Below, piece by piece: positions 33,141 to 42,500 of a stretch of 56,669 bases of DNA. The DNA is taken from NCBI GenBank assembly GCA_017460915.1, contig JAFUAA010000044.1, positions 1 through 56,669 on the forward strand, written 5' to 3'. The translations under genes were made by a program, and so were the position numbers. The notes beneath the pieces are model-generated. The model saw only the letters and a program-made list of their open reading frames with translations. It had not been told where the DNA came from and did not search any database. Position 1 is the first letter of the stretch; every line of letters begins with the position of its first letter. This DNA comes from Bacteroidales bacterium. Its GTDB lineage: Bacteria; Bacteroidota; Bacteroidia; Bacteroidales; F082.

Positions 33141-33212
33141 AAGATGAATTTTGTGTTGGTAATGATAATACGTCAGAATTGCCAAAAAGTTACACTTTGC
33201 AGCAAATTTTTC

Positions 33213-33220
33213 TACATTTG
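33213..33220 (+). promoter_or_regulatory. -7 promoter box (TACATTTG) for the acyltransferase gene
   Basis: Exact match. ATG 33230 would sit at the transcription start, so ATG 33257, with AAAAGGAAAAAC upstream, is chosen. Confidence 0.55.
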
Positions 33221-33256
33221 CAGCGTTTTATGTCAAAAAGGAAAAACAAAACCGCC

Positions 33257-33919
33257 ATGACCGCTTTCGATTTCTTCAATATCCTCCGCTCCATCCCGAA
33301 GACCTTGCGCTTCAACCTGCATTATTTTCCGCTCAGGACGGCCTTGAAGCTGCCCGTCGTCGTGTCGCACCGCACCTATTTGCGCGAGCTGCACGGCAAG
33401 GTCACGCTGCCAGAGAAGGTGGAGACGGCGATGGTGAAAATCGGCTTCGGCGATGTAGGCCACTACGACCGCAAGCGCTCACGTACCATCTGGCAGGTGA
33501 GCGGCACGGTCGCCTTCGGCGGCAAGGCGAGCATCGGGCACGGCTCGAAGATTTCCGTGCGCGGTGACTTGAAACTCGGCGCGGGCTTCAACATCACGGC
33601 GGAGAGTACCATCGTCTGCGCCAAGGAAATCCGTTTCGGCGACGACTGCCTCCTGAGTTGGGACATCCTCGTGATGGACACCGACGAGCATCCCATTTAT
33701 AATAAGGAGAGCGAACGCATCAATCCTGACAAGCCCATCATCGTTGGCAACCATGTGTGGATGGGCTGCAAGTGCGTGCTGCTGAAAGGCACCGAGGTGC
33801 CCAACGACACGGTGCTGGCGGCGGGCACGATGCTGAAATCGGCCTGCGCGGGCGAGGGCCAGGTGATTGGCGGTAATCCGCCGTCCATCCTCAAGCGCGA
33901 TGTCCGCTGGGAACACTAA
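33257..33919 (+). CDS. Left-handed beta-helix acyltransferase (hexapeptide repeat family)
   Basis: A 220-residue protein. Hexapeptide turns are visible from about residue 75 (GGKASIGHGSKISVRGDLKLG, in part), with the extended loop LLSWDILVMDTDEHPIYN containing the catalytic His region. The closing GNHVWMGCKCVLLKGTEVPNDTVLAAGTML and GNPPSILKRDV are typical of maltose/galactoside acetyltransferase-like and capsule-associated O-acetyltransferases. The acyl acceptor is unknown. Its 3' end overlaps the convergent adk gene by four bases. Confidence 0.86.
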   Translation: MTAFDFFNILRSIPKTLRFNLHYFPLRTALKLPVVVSHRTYLRELHGKVTLPEKVETAMVKIGFGDVGHYDRKRSRTIWQVSGTVAFGGKASIGHGSKISVRGDLKLGAGFNITAESTIVCAKEIRFGDDCLLSWDILVMDTDEHPIYNKESERINPDKPIIVGNHVWMGCKCVLLKGTEVPNDTVLAAGTMLKSACAGEGQVIGGNPPSILKRDVRWEH

Positions 33920-34485
33920 AGCGTTTCAATCACCGAGCAAAGGTTCTCGAAGATTTCAGGGATTTCGCCCACGCCGTTCACGGAATGCAGGTTGCCCTTG
34001 GCCTCGTAGAAGTCGGTCACGGGGTGCGTCTTCTCGTTGTATTCCACGAAACGGTGCTTGATGGACTCGAGGTTGTCGTCGGCGCGACCGCTGGTCTTGC
34101 CGCGTTCCAACATGCGCTGGATGAGCATTTCCTCGGGTACTTCGAGGCTCAGGACGCCGCTCAGCGGCATGCCGAATTTCTGCAGCAGTTCGTCGAGGAT
34201 TTCGGCTTGGCGCGCCGTACGCGGGTAGCCGTCGAAGAGGAAACCTGCCGAGTCGCGGTTTTCGGAGAGTTTCTTCTCGATGATCTTCGCCACGATTTCG
34301 TCGGAGACGAGACCGCCTCGTCCAATGATTTCCTTCACCTGCAAGCCCAATTCGCTTTCGGCGGCGATTTCCTCACGCAGGATTTCGCCCGTCGAGAGGT
34401 AGGTGAGGTTGTATTTTTCGCGCAGGAACTGCGATTGCGTTCCTTTTCCGGCACCTGGAGGGCCAAAGAGTATGATGTTTAGCAT
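33916..34485 (-). CDS. adk: Adenylate kinase
   Basis: A 189-residue short-lid adenylate kinase (the zinc-finger lid of long forms is absent). It has P-loop GPPGAGKGTQSQF, the AMP-binding segment STGEILREEI, FLFDGYPRTARQAE, and the lid RGKTSGRADDN. It catalyses ATP + AMP to 2 ADP. It follows hpt on the same strand, a pairing common in Bacteroidetes, but a dispersed palindromic repeat (family C) separates them. Confidence 0.96.
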   Translation of the reverse strand: MLNIILFGPPGAGKGTQSQFLREKYNLTYLSTGEILREEIAAESELGLQVKEIIGRGGLVSDEIVAKIIEKKLSENRDSAGFLFDGYPRTARQAEILDELLQKFGMPLSGVLSLEVPEEMLIQRMLERGKTSGRADDNLESIKHRFVEYNEKTHPVTDFYEAKGNLHSVNGVGEIPEIFENLCSVIETL

Positions 34486-34525
34486 TGTGGTTGTATTTTA
34501 TAAGTTGTCTTGTCGTCGCTTCGTG

Positions 34526-34605
34526 TCATTGCGAGGAGGTACGACGAAGCAATCCAAAAATAGCGGGTCGTCTGGACTGCTTCGTTCCTCGCAGTGACGC
34601 AAAGC
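34526..34605. repeat. Dispersed palindromic repeat family C, copy between hpt and adk
   Basis: TCATTGCGAGGAGG...CGAAGCAATCCA on the left is mirrored by TGGACTGCTTCGTTCC...GCAGTGACG on the right. Other copies or partial copies are at 43.7, 51.5 and 51.9 kb. Confidence 0.85.
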
Positions 34606-34610
34606 GTGTA

Positions 34611-35147
34611 CTATTCAATGATTTTATAAATATCCGGCAAATTTCGTCCCTGTTGGTCATAGTCAAGCCCGTAGCCTACGATGAACTCGTTGCCGATGTC
34701 CATGCCTTTGTAGTCGATGGGGTAGGAGTATTGGAACGAGTTGGGCTTGAAGAACAACGTCGCGATGCGCACGTCGGCGGCCTTCAGGTCGCGGATTTTT
34801 TGGAGCGTGTAGCGCATCGTGTGGCCTGTGTCGACGATGTCCTCCACCACGACCACATGCCGACCGTCCAGCGAATGGTCGAGGCCGATGAGTTCGCGGA
34901 CCACATTGGTGGTCTCCGTGCCCGAATAGGAGGTGAGTTTCACGAAACTGATTTCGCACGGGATGGTCAGCCGCTTGAACAGTTCGGAGGCGAACATGAA
35001 CGCCCCGTTGAGCACCACGAGGAACAGCGGATTCATACCGTCGAGGTCGCGGTTGATTTGGTCGGCCACGGTTTGGATGTTGGCTTCGATTTTTTCTTGG
35101 GGGATGTACAGCCCAAATTCCTTGTCTAAGACTTTTACTGTTTTCAT
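34611..35147 (-). CDS. hpt: Hypoxanthine phosphoribosyltransferase
   Basis: A 178-residue type I PRTase that salvages hypoxanthine/guanine with PRPP. The PRPP loop is VVVVEDIVDTGHTMRYTL. The N-terminal PLFLVVLNGAFMFASEL and the VKLTSYSGTETT segment are typical, and the C-terminal DIGNEFIVGYGLDYDQQGRNLPDI (in part) closes the purine site. The gene starts 21 bases after the M4 protease C-terminal frame and is followed by the family C repeat and adk. Confidence 0.95.
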   Translation of the reverse strand: MKTVKVLDKEFGLYIPQEKIEANIQTVADQINRDLDGMNPLFLVVLNGAFMFASELFKRLTIPCEISFVKLTSYSGTETTNVVRELIGLDHSLDGRHVVVVEDIVDTGHTMRYTLQKIRDLKAADVRIATLFFKPNSFQYSYPIDYKGMDIGNEFIVGYGLDYDQQGRNLPDIYKIIE

Positions 35148-35168
35148 TATCGATGCGTTGGTTGCTCC

Positions 35169-36146
35169 TTATTTACTGATGATAACCTTGGCTTTATCTG
35201 TGTGCATTCCGTTGGCAACGACATTGACATAATAAAGTCCATTTGGTGTGTCGGTGGTATCGATTGTGGCGTTTCTTCCTCTTGTTGCCACTTCTTTTAT
35301 CTTGTTTCCTAATGTATTAATAATTGCTACAATGCAATCGTTGGTATCGTTCGGGAATTCGATGTTTATTTCGTTTGATGCTGGATTTGGGTACACGGAA
35401 ACATGAAATGGGATTTCTTCGTTTTGTGCGATAGATAGTCTGTCGTTATCATTTCCAGGACTAGTATTATGGCAAGGAATGATATTCAGCGAACTCACGC
35501 CCACGGATGACCATGCAGAAATGACGGCATTTCTTTCATCGCTGCAATTCCCATATAGGTTTTCTGCAGCAGAGACAGAGGCTTGTAAGGCGTCATGAAA
35601 GCCTGAATTGGACGACAAATTTAGATTGAGCATGTAATAGGCAATCAATCCTGCTTTATCTGGACCAATGGATTGTGACAGGTTATAGAACCATTTGTTT
35701 GACACACCGCAGTTATTATGCACACCTCCGTAATCATTAGTTGAATTAAGATTGCTCGTGTCTTGCCAATTGAATCCGTGATATTCTTCAGGTTGACCAT
35801 GAAGTGAGGGGTGTGCCAAGTCCCTAATAATCTGTGCATCTTCACCGATAGTCCAATTCCATGGGGTCCCGTAAATAGTTCTGATATATCTCTCTCCTAA
35901 AGTTGCAAAGATGTCGGCAATAGACTCTCGCAAGGCTCCGCTTTCACCATAAAATGTAAGATTAGCAGTTTGATAATTCAACCTGTGAGCTAATTCATGT
36001 CCAACTATATCAATAGTAGATGCCCAGTTGTTCCCTCGTTTCCCTAATCTAATCTTGTTTAGATCAGTATTATAAAAGGCGGCTATGCTATCTATTCCAG
36101 CGTCAATTAGTACACTGTCTGTAATATGGTAGTTCAAATATTTCAT
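35169..36146 (-). CDS. M4 (thermolysin-type) metalloprotease, C-terminal half with T9SS sorting domain (-1 frame)
   Basis: A 325-residue frame carrying the catalytic core of an M4 protease: HELAH (residues 50-54), the third zinc ligand in GALRESIADIF (Glu74), and the catalytic histidine region GGVHNNCGVSNKWFYNL. It ends with a T9SS type A sorting domain (VSVYPNPASNEINIEF to KAKVIISK). It has no signal peptide of its own and overlaps the upstream half by four bases (ATGA). It can be fused to that half by a single -1 shift at the heptamer 36152-36146. The DNA is markedly AT-rich compared with hpt and purE on either side. Confidence 0.85.
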   Translation of the reverse strand: MKYLNYHITDSVLIDAGIDSIAAFYNTDLNKIRLGKRGNNWASTIDIVGHELAHRLNYQTANLTFYGESGALRESIADIFATLGERYIRTIYGTPWNWTIGEDAQIIRDLAHPSLHGQPEEYHGFNWQDTSNLNSTNDYGGVHNNCGVSNKWFYNLSQSIGPDKAGLIAYYMLNLNLSSNSGFHDALQASVSAAENLYGNCSDERNAVISAWSSVGVSSLNIIPCHNTSPGNDNDRLSIAQNEEIPFHVSVYPNPASNEINIEFPNDTNDCIVAIINTLGNKIKEVATRGRNATIDTTDTPNGLYYVNVVANGMHTDKAKVIISK

Positions 36147-37081
36147 TTTAAAAACCCAGCTAATTCACCTATAATCCAATGTGCGGTTGATGCGTGGGCA
36201 GAATTGCTATCGTCCCACACGTTGTCGTAATCGAATACATAATTACCATGTAGTAGTGTCATATTATCTTTAGTGTTTTGTAAGGTCCATATACTGAACA
36301 TTGGCATTTTATATGTTTCCATAGTGTGGTCGCTGTCATACAAAGTGTATACTACGCCATCTTCAAATTGGTTGTTAATACTACAAGTTTGATCAACAAT
36401 TTCATACACATCACCACTATTGGCATCTACAAGTATCCGATATTCTCTAGAGACTGTGTTTACACAAAATCTCCATGCGAATCTGTAATTATCTGTCTCT
36501 AAAGAAGTATTGTATGCTTTTGCAACACAAAGTGTTCCTTTAGGTAGCAACTTTCTATAACGAATGGAGTCGAAACTTCCATCGTAATTCCTGCAATAGC
36601 CATTTAATGAGGCGGGATCTTGCCAAATGAATGTTTCGTGGATGGCATTAAGTGCAATGGACAGCGCTTCTGATTTTTCGATAGGATTGGATGTGTTTAA
36701 GTCTAAGTTGCCTACCAAATACGAAGAAACCATTGTGACGGTATCTCGCTTGGATTCAACGATAACGGTAGCCCCCTCCACTTCGTAACCGTCATAGTAT
36801 TGTTGATATTTGGCTACACCAGTTGGAGTTGCACGGAATCCATCTTTTGGACGAAGTTCATCGCGCTCGCCCAAACCGAATTCATCCTTGCAAATGGGAA
36901 TAAAATCCCTGACAAGTAGAGGAACGTTGTTGTCTGGTTTGACAAGGTATCCAGGTTTGTTGAAGACATACCAGTGGGGGGCAACTTCATGAGCCAAAAT
37001 TGAAGGTTTCTCTTGACTGTATCCGTTTAAAACGGATGTGCTTAACGCAAGAGCAAAGATTATTGTTTGAAGTTTTGACAT
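36143..37081 (-). CDS. M4 metalloprotease, N-terminal half (signal peptide, propeptide, start of catalytic domain)
   Basis: A 312-residue frame with a signal peptide (MSKLQTIIFALALS, to about residue 22). It contains the FTP/PepSY-type propeptide (RATPTGVAKYQQYYDGYEVEGATVIVES, in part, and AWRFCVNTVSREYRILVDANSGDVY) and the first part of the M4 domain, ending NSAHASTAHWIIGELAGFLK and a TGA stop. The catalytic residues lie in the next frame. Without frameshifting the product is an inactive propeptide. The promoter box is TAATTTTG at 37109-37116. Confidence 0.85.
   Translation of the reverse strand: MSKLQTIIFALALSTSVLNGYSQEKPSILAHEVAPHWYVFNKPGYLVKPDNNVPLLVRDFIPICKDEFGLGERDELRPKDGFRATPTGVAKYQQYYDGYEVEGATVIVESKRDTVTMVSSYLVGNLDLNTSNPIEKSEALSIALNAIHETFIWQDPASLNGYCRNYDGSFDSIRYRKLLPKGTLCVAKAYNTSLETDNYRFAWRFCVNTVSREYRILVDANSGDVYEIVDQTCSINNQFEDGVVYTLYDSDHTMETYKMPMFSIWTLQNTKDNMTLLHGNYVFDYDNVWDDSNSAHASTAHWIIGELAGFLK
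36146..36152 (-). other. Canonical -1 slippery heptamer T_TTA_AAA at the junction of the two M4 halves
   Basis: The minus strand reads GGG TTT TTA AAA TGA in the upstream frame, so the heptamer T TTA AAA is directly followed by the stop. Slipping back one base reads TTT AAA ATG AAA and enters the downstream M4 frame. The same result would follow if one base had been lost from the T5 or A4 run. Confidence 0.6.
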
Positions 37082-37108
37082 GGTGATTTGATGTTTAGAT
37101 TAGACAAG

Positions 37109-37116
37109 CAAAATTA
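37109..37116 (-). promoter_or_regulatory. -7 promoter box (TAATTTTG) for the M4 protease
   Basis: Exact match on the minus strand, 27 bases ahead of ATG 37081. Confidence 0.6.
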
Positions 37117-37190
37117 CAGAATAAATGCCAATATGAAGATGGTTGATGAAAAAAATGATCAAACAACAAGACAGTAAAGCCGAAAAAAAC

Positions 37191-37198
37191 TATTTTTG
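37191..37198 (+). promoter_or_regulatory. -7 promoter box (TATTTTTG) for purE
   Basis: Exact match, 45 bases before the purE ATG. Confidence 0.6.
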
Positions 37199-37203
37199 CG
37201 TCA

Positions 37204-37242
37204 TTAACTGAATAACTGAACAACTGATAACTGACAACTGAT
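37204..37242 (+). repeat. Five AACTGA units in the purE leader
   Basis: AACTGA occurs five times at 8-9 base spacing between the promoter box and the start codon, forming the whole 5' leader. Confidence 0.7.
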
Positions 37243-37749
37243 ATGACTCCAATAGTAAGCATCATCATGGGAAGCACCTCCGACCTTCCCGTTCTCGAAA
37301 AAGCCGCCCAGTTCTTCGACGAGATGGAGATCCCGTTCGAGATGAACGCCCTCAGCGCGCACCGCACGCCTCAGGAAGTGGAACAATTTGCCCGCGAAGC
37401 GCAAGGTCGCGGCATCAAGGTCATCATTGCCGCTGCGGGCATGGCCGCCGCCTTGCCGGGCGTGATTGCCGCCAACACCACCTTGCCCGTCATAGGCGTG
37501 CCCGTCAAGGGTATGCTCGACGGCTTGGACGCCATGCTGTCCATCATCCAAATGCCTCCTGGCATTCCCGTGGCCACGGTGGGCGTGAACGGTGCCCTCA
37601 ACGCCGCCATTCTTGCCGTCGAAATGCTGGCCCTCAGCGATGCCGAAATGGCCGCAAAGGTAGCGAACTACAAAGAGAATCTGAAAAACAAGATTACGAA
37701 GGCCAATGCCGAACTGAGAGAGGTGAAATATCAGTTCAAGACGAATTGA
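37243..37749 (+). CDS. purE: N5-carboxyaminoimidazole ribonucleotide mutase
   Basis: A 168-residue class I PurE. It converts N5-CAIR to CAIR in purine synthesis. Signature segments are SIIMGSTSDLPVLEKA, the catalytic-His region NALSAHRTPQ, IIAAAGMAAALPGVIAA and VIGVPVKGMLDGLDAML, plus the closing GVNGALNAAILA. Length and motif set are normal. The leader holds five AACTGA repeats. It sits between the M4 protease (divergent) and the four-helix-bundle cassette (convergent), away from other purine biosynthesis genes. Confidence 0.97.
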   Translation: MTPIVSIIMGSTSDLPVLEKAAQFFDEMEIPFEMNALSAHRTPQEVEQFAREAQGRGIKVIIAAAGMAAALPGVIAANTTLPVIGVPVKGMLDGLDAMLSIIQMPPGIPVATVGVNGALNAAILAVEMLALSDAEMAAKVANYKENLKNKITKANAELREVKYQFKTN

Positions 37750-37785
37750 AGTAGGAGGTAGGAAGTAGGAGGTGGGGTTGGGGCT
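37748..37785. repeat. G-rich repeat (family D), left flank of the four-helix-bundle gene
   Basis: GAAGTAGGAGGTAGGAAGTAGGAGGTGGGG. It matches in inverted orientation the C-rich block at 38185-38237. Confidence 0.7.
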
Positions 37786-38143
37786 ATTTTGATTGGTTCT
37801 CTTTGATGGTTTTGGTGGAAGCTACGAGGAGTTTGATGATTTCTTCGCACTCTGAGTAGATACTATCAAACATCTCGGTGGAAATGTAATCGGTTTCGAC
37901 CAACAGTTCCAACCAATACCCTGTTTCTTCTGCTTCTTTTAGTGAAATAAAGAGTTTTGCGTTGAAGTCTGCAGTTGATTGGGCGCGTTTTGCTTCACGA
38001 ATATTGGCTCCAATGCTTGTGCCACTACGCAGTACTTGTTTAGAAAGAATGTACTCATGCATCTCCTCACAAAGAAATTGATACATTCTGATAATTCTGA
38101 CAGCAAAAGCCTTGCTTTTCTTTTGTAATAAAGTCTCTTTCAT
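37784..38143 (-). CDS. Four-helix-bundle protein (23S rRNA intervening-sequence protein type)
   Basis: A 119-residue protein. It contains QVLRSGTSIGANIREAKRAQS (in part) and FISLKEAEETGYWLELL, the hallmark motifs of the S23/IVP-type four-helix-bundle family related to diversifier accessory protein bAvd. These proteins form homopentamers and bind nucleic acid; the cellular role of most copies is unknown. The gene is flanked on both sides by inverted G-rich repeats, so it may be a small mobile cassette. Confidence 0.9.
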   Translation of the reverse strand: MKETLLQKKSKAFAVRIIRMYQFLCEEMHEYILSKQVLRSGTSIGANIREAKRAQSTADFNAKLFISLKEAEETGYWLELLVETDYISTEMFDSIYSECEEIIKLLVASTKTIKENQSK

Positions 38144-38184
38144 TGTTTTAGTGTTTTTTATGTATTCAGTGTTTTCCTACCCTT

Positions 38185-38237
38185 CTCCTTCTTACTTCCA
38201 ACCTCAAACCTCCTACCTCAAAACCTCAAACCTCTCC
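38185..38237. repeat. C-rich repeat (family D, inverted), right flank of the four-helix-bundle gene
   Basis: Words such as CCTCAAACCTCCTACC and CCTCAAAACCTCAAACC. On the minus strand these are GAGGTTTTGAGGTAGGAGG, similar to the tandem array inside the AlbA_2 gene. The block overlaps the 3' end of the M16 peptidase gene. Confidence 0.7.
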
Positions 38238-39464
38238 TTCAAAAACAATCCGGCTCAACTGTTTTCGGTCGAAAACCCGATTCGCCACCTCCAGAAAGTC
38301 ATTGGCCGTGACCGCCTCCACCTTGCGGATGATATCGTCCATGTATTCGATAGGTTCGCCCATCAATAACGAGCGCGTGACGCCCAAAAGTTCGTTCATG
38401 CCGCTTTCGTAGCTCAGCGCGACTTGCCCAATGAGTTGCTGCTTGGCGTGTTGCAGTTGCATCGTGCCTAATTTCTGTTGGCATAGTTTGTCCAACTCTT
38501 TGTAAACAAGACTGATAGCTTTCTCCAATGAGTCGGGGTCGACGCCCATGTAGACGCTGATGAGTCCCGTGTCGCCATAGGCTGTGTATTGCGACTCTAT
38601 GCTGTAGGCAAAGCCGTATTTCTCGCGGATGTTCAAGCCGAGGCGCGAACTCATGGCCGGACCGCCCAACACGTTGTTGAGCATCACGATGGGCATCTTC
38701 AGCGGACTGCAAAACTCAGGTGCTATGCCGCCTATCATGCAGTGACTCAGGTGGTTGTTGCGTGTCTCAGTGCGGTTTTGGGGGACGTAGGTCTTGAAAA
38801 GCTCGCGTTGTTTATGAATAAGGTGTGGGGGCTGTTCGCCGAAGTATTTCATGGCCAAACGCTCGAATTCCTTGAAGCTGATGTCGCCGATGGAGGCTAG
38901 AATCATCTGGTCGGTGCTGTAGTTGTGCGCCATGAAGTCGAGGATGTCCTGCCGATGGAAACCTTTCACCAAGTCAGTGGTACCCAAAATGTTGCGCGAC
39001 AATGGATGCCCGTTGAAGACCATCTCCTCGAAAAGGTCGTAAATCTCGTCGGAGGGAGAATCGAGGTAGGAGTTGATTTCGTCGAGGATGACTTCTTTCT
39101 CCTTCGTCAGTTCGTTTTCGGGGAAAGTGGAGTGGAAGGCGATGTCGGCGAAGAGGTCAAGGCTGCGGCGGTAGTGCTGTTTCAAGAAGGTGGCCTGGAT
39201 GCAGGTCTCTTCCTTGGTAGTGAAGGCGTTGAGGTCGCCGCCCACGTTGTCGAGGCAGCTCAGGATATGGTAGGCCTTTCGGCTTTGGGTGCCTTTGAAG
39301 ATGGTGTGTTCGACGACGTGGGCGAGGCCGTTTTCGTGGGCCAGTTCGTCGCGAGTGCCGGTTTCCACCATCAACACGAGGTGGGCGATTTCTCCCGCTT
39401 TCTCTTTGTGTATCAATCTGATACCGTTTGGCAATACGAATGTTTCGTATCTATTTTCTATCAT
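38226..39464 (-). CDS. M16 family zinc peptidase (processing peptidase-like)
   Basis: A 412-residue protein from ATG 39464 (MIENRYETFVLPNG). The inverted zinc motif is HVVEHTIFKGT with the downstream glutamate in ELTKEKEVILDEINSY. The second half has the substrate-binding NIREKYGFAYSI segment. Single-domain bacterial M16 proteins of this size usually dimerise. No signal peptide is seen, so it is probably cytosolic. The promoter box is at 39483-39490. It is divergent from the S8 protease gene. Its last codons lie inside the family D repeat, and the C terminus (RIVFEGEV) may have been altered by it. Confidence 0.92.
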   Translation of the reverse strand: MIENRYETFVLPNGIRLIHKEKAGEIAHLVLMVETGTRDELAHENGLAHVVEHTIFKGTQSRKAYHILSCLDNVGGDLNAFTTKEETCIQATFLKQHYRRSLDLFADIAFHSTFPENELTKEKEVILDEINSYLDSPSDEIYDLFEEMVFNGHPLSRNILGTTDLVKGFHRQDILDFMAHNYSTDQMILASIGDISFKEFERLAMKYFGEQPPHLIHKQRELFKTYVPQNRTETRNNHLSHCMIGGIAPEFCSPLKMPIVMLNNVLGGPAMSSRLGLNIREKYGFAYSIESQYTAYGDTGLISVYMGVDPDSLEKAISLVYKELDKLCQQKLGTMQLQHAKQQLIGQVALSYESGMNELLGVTRSLLMGEPIEYMDDIIRKVEAVTANDFLEVANRVFDRKQLSRIVFEGEV

Positions 39465-39482
39465 TGTAATAAAAATTGGCTG

Positions 39483-39490
39483 CAAAGATA
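39483..39490 (-). promoter_or_regulatory. -7 promoter box (TATCTTTG) for the M16 peptidase
   Basis: Exact match on the minus strand, 18 bases ahead of ATG 39464, supporting that start. Confidence 0.6.
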
Positions 39491-39511
39491 CGAACAAACG
39501 GAGAAACTTTT

Positions 39512-39519
39512 TAAATTTG
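39512..39519 (+). promoter_or_regulatory. -7 promoter box (TAAATTTG) for the S8 protease
   Basis: Exact match, 41 bases before ATG 39560. Confidence 0.6.
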
Positions 39520-39559
39520 CGGCTCAATCTTATGAGCTATCATTAAAAGTACAAATTCT

Positions 39560-42500
39560 ATGAAAAAACTGTTTTTTACCCTGGCTTTGGCCGCAGTCGC
39601 ATTTTGCGGATTTGCGCAAAACCCTGTCATCGACCCCTTGCTGGCCGATGAGATGAACAACCGCTCTGATGACGAAAAAATCAATGTGGTGGTGATCATG
39701 AAGGAACGTTACGATAGGGACATGCTCAATCGTCGTGCCGACTATTTTGTCACTCGCGCCCAGCGTCGCGAGTTTGTTGTCAACGAGCTCAAGGAGTTCA
39801 CTGCGGCTTCGCAGTATGACTTGAAGCGTACTCTTGCCGAAATGAAACACAACGACATGGTCACCGAACAGCGCACGTTGTGGATGTCGAATGCCCTTTG
39901 CTTTGGCGCAACGAAGGCGGCCATTCGCGACCTCGCCATGCGCAATGACATTGAGGTCGTTGGTTATAACATCGAGCGCAACTGGATTCCCGAGACCGAC
40001 CAGCCGCGGCCGGCTTCTAGCACACGCGAAATCACGCCCAACGTGATCCAAGTGGGTGCCGACCAAGTGTGGGCCTTGGGCTTCACAGGCGAAGGCGTGG
40101 TGGTGGCCGTTATTGATACGGGCGTCAACTACAACCACTTGGATTTGGCCGATCACCTTTGGGACGGAGGTCTCGAGTTCCCGCACCATGGCTACGATGT
40201 CTATAACAACGACAACGACCCGATGGACGACCATAGCCACGGCACGCACTGTGCGGGCACGGTGTGCGGCGACGGCACGGCGGGTTCGCAAACAGGAATG
40301 GCCCCTGATGCCACGTTGATGTGTGTCAAGTGCCTTAGCTCTAGTGGCAATGGTGGAGCTGATGCGATTTCTGCGGGTATCGAATGGGCCGTCGAACATG
40401 GTGCAGACATGTTCAGCATGTCGTTGGGCGTTCCGAATTCGTCAATCGCGGAAAGAACACTATTGCGCCGCACTTGTGCCTCGGCATTGGACGCTGGAGT
40501 GGTGGCCGCTATCGCTGCCGGTAATGAAGGCAATTCCCAGAATCAATACCCCATTCCAAACAACGTGCGTGTTCCGGGTAGCTGCCCTCCTCCTTACATG
40601 GATGAGGTGCAGGATCAAAACGCTGGCGAATTGTGCTGTGGCGTCACCATCGGTGCTGTTGACTATGACGACAGTGCCGCTTACTTCTCCTCGCACGGCC
40701 CGACCACATGGACTAACACCGAGTTTGGCGATTATCCCTACAATCCTGGCATCGGCCTGATTCGCCCCGACGTTTGCGCCCCTGGCGTTGACATCAAGTC
40801 TGCTGATTATAGCAACAACACGGGCTACCAAACGATGAGCGGCACCTCGATGGCTACGCCTTGTGCGGCTGGCTGCATGGCCCTGATGCTGAGCAAGAAC
40901 ATCGATTTGGCCCCTGCCGACGTCTGCCGTATCCTGGAGGAAACGGCTTTCCCACTGGCAGCTACGAAAAACAACATCACGGGTTTTGGTCGTATCAATG
41001 TTTTGGCCGCTATTGAGGAAGTGCAAATGGGTTCCCTCGCTATGGAGACTTATGTCATCAACGACCCGTTGGGCAACAACGACCACAAACTCAATCCTGG
41101 CGAAACGGTCAGTCTCGGCATGAATGTGACCAACCTCAAGGAAGAAACCGTGAGCGGCGCCACCTTGGAACTTTCGACCAATGACGGGGATGTGACCATC
41201 ATCAACGGTACGGCGCAGCTCCCCACTTTCTCGGCCAACCAGACACTTTTCCTGGAAGACATCTTCTCCTTCCAAGTGAATAACAGCGTGGAGGGAAACC
41301 AACGCATCCATTTTGTGGCTCAAGTGATGCAAGCTGGCGAGCCGGCTGGACGCTTCACCTTCAGCATCCCGGTGTATGACTACAATTTGCAGTTTGGTGC
41401 CATAGCCGTGTTGAACGATGACAACAACAACGGTTTCCTCGAAGCCGGCGAAACCGCTGACTTGCGCATCTTTGTGGACAACCAAGGCAATGAGATGGCT
41501 CCGGTGCTGTCGGGCACACTCGGCTCCACATACCCATATCTTACCATCAATGGCACCGAGCAATCTTTTGGCACCATCGGTGGCAACCTGTCGGGCTTTG
41601 CCGATTTCAACGTCACCTTGTCGGCCTCCGCTCCCGAAGGCAACGACATTCCGTTTAGCCTTGAGCTCGTGGATGGCGAAGGAAGGCAGACCTCGATGAG
41701 TTTCGATTACCGAATCTCTTGCAACGTCGTCTTTTCCTTGACCGACTCTTGGGGCGATGGTTGGAACAACGCCTATCTGACCGTGGAATACAGCGATGGC
41801 ACTCCCACTGAGAACATGACCATCAACAGTGGCAATTCGGCCTCTTATACCCGCCAGTTGTCCACCAATTCGACGGTCACACTGACGTGGCATAGCGGAA
41901 ACTACGACAGCGAATGCAGTTTCTCTGTTGCCTATCAGAATGGAGCCACGATTCTTGAACATTCTGGTGGCATGAGCTCACCTTACACTTTCACCGTAAA
42001 CTGCTCGGGTGGCGAGGTCAATGAGACCTGCGCTCCGGTGCGCGACCTCACCTATCTCGTGGATGGTCACGATGTGGTTTTGGCATGGGAAGCCCCCGAA
42101 GAAGGCCAGCCTGCATATTATTTAGTCTATAGAGGCACTTTGCTGCTCAGCCAAGTCGAGGCTTTGGGCTATACGGATGCCAACGTCGAAGACGGTGGCT
42201 ACAACTACTGTGTGCAGGCCGTGTTTGCCAACTGCCAAGGCGCAATGGCTTGCGAGTGGGTTGAAGTCTTAGGCTGCTCGGGCGTGCAGAACCTGACCCA
42301 CGTCATGGATAGCGACCTGCACATCTCCTTGTCGTGGGAAGATCCACAAGACACCTCAGGACTGATTGAATACCAAGTCTTCTTGGACGATGTGCTGCTG
42401 GGCTCGACGTTGGAACATTCCTATGACTACGACATGGTTCCTGGCGAACACGATTTCAACGTGAAAGCCGTCTTTGAGGACTGCGAGAATGATACATTCA

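Noticed and set aside
40460-41962. 500-codon minus-strand frame inside the S8 protease gene
   Set aside because: Antisense shadow; the sense frame has a complete Asp-His-Ser triad and a sorting domain.
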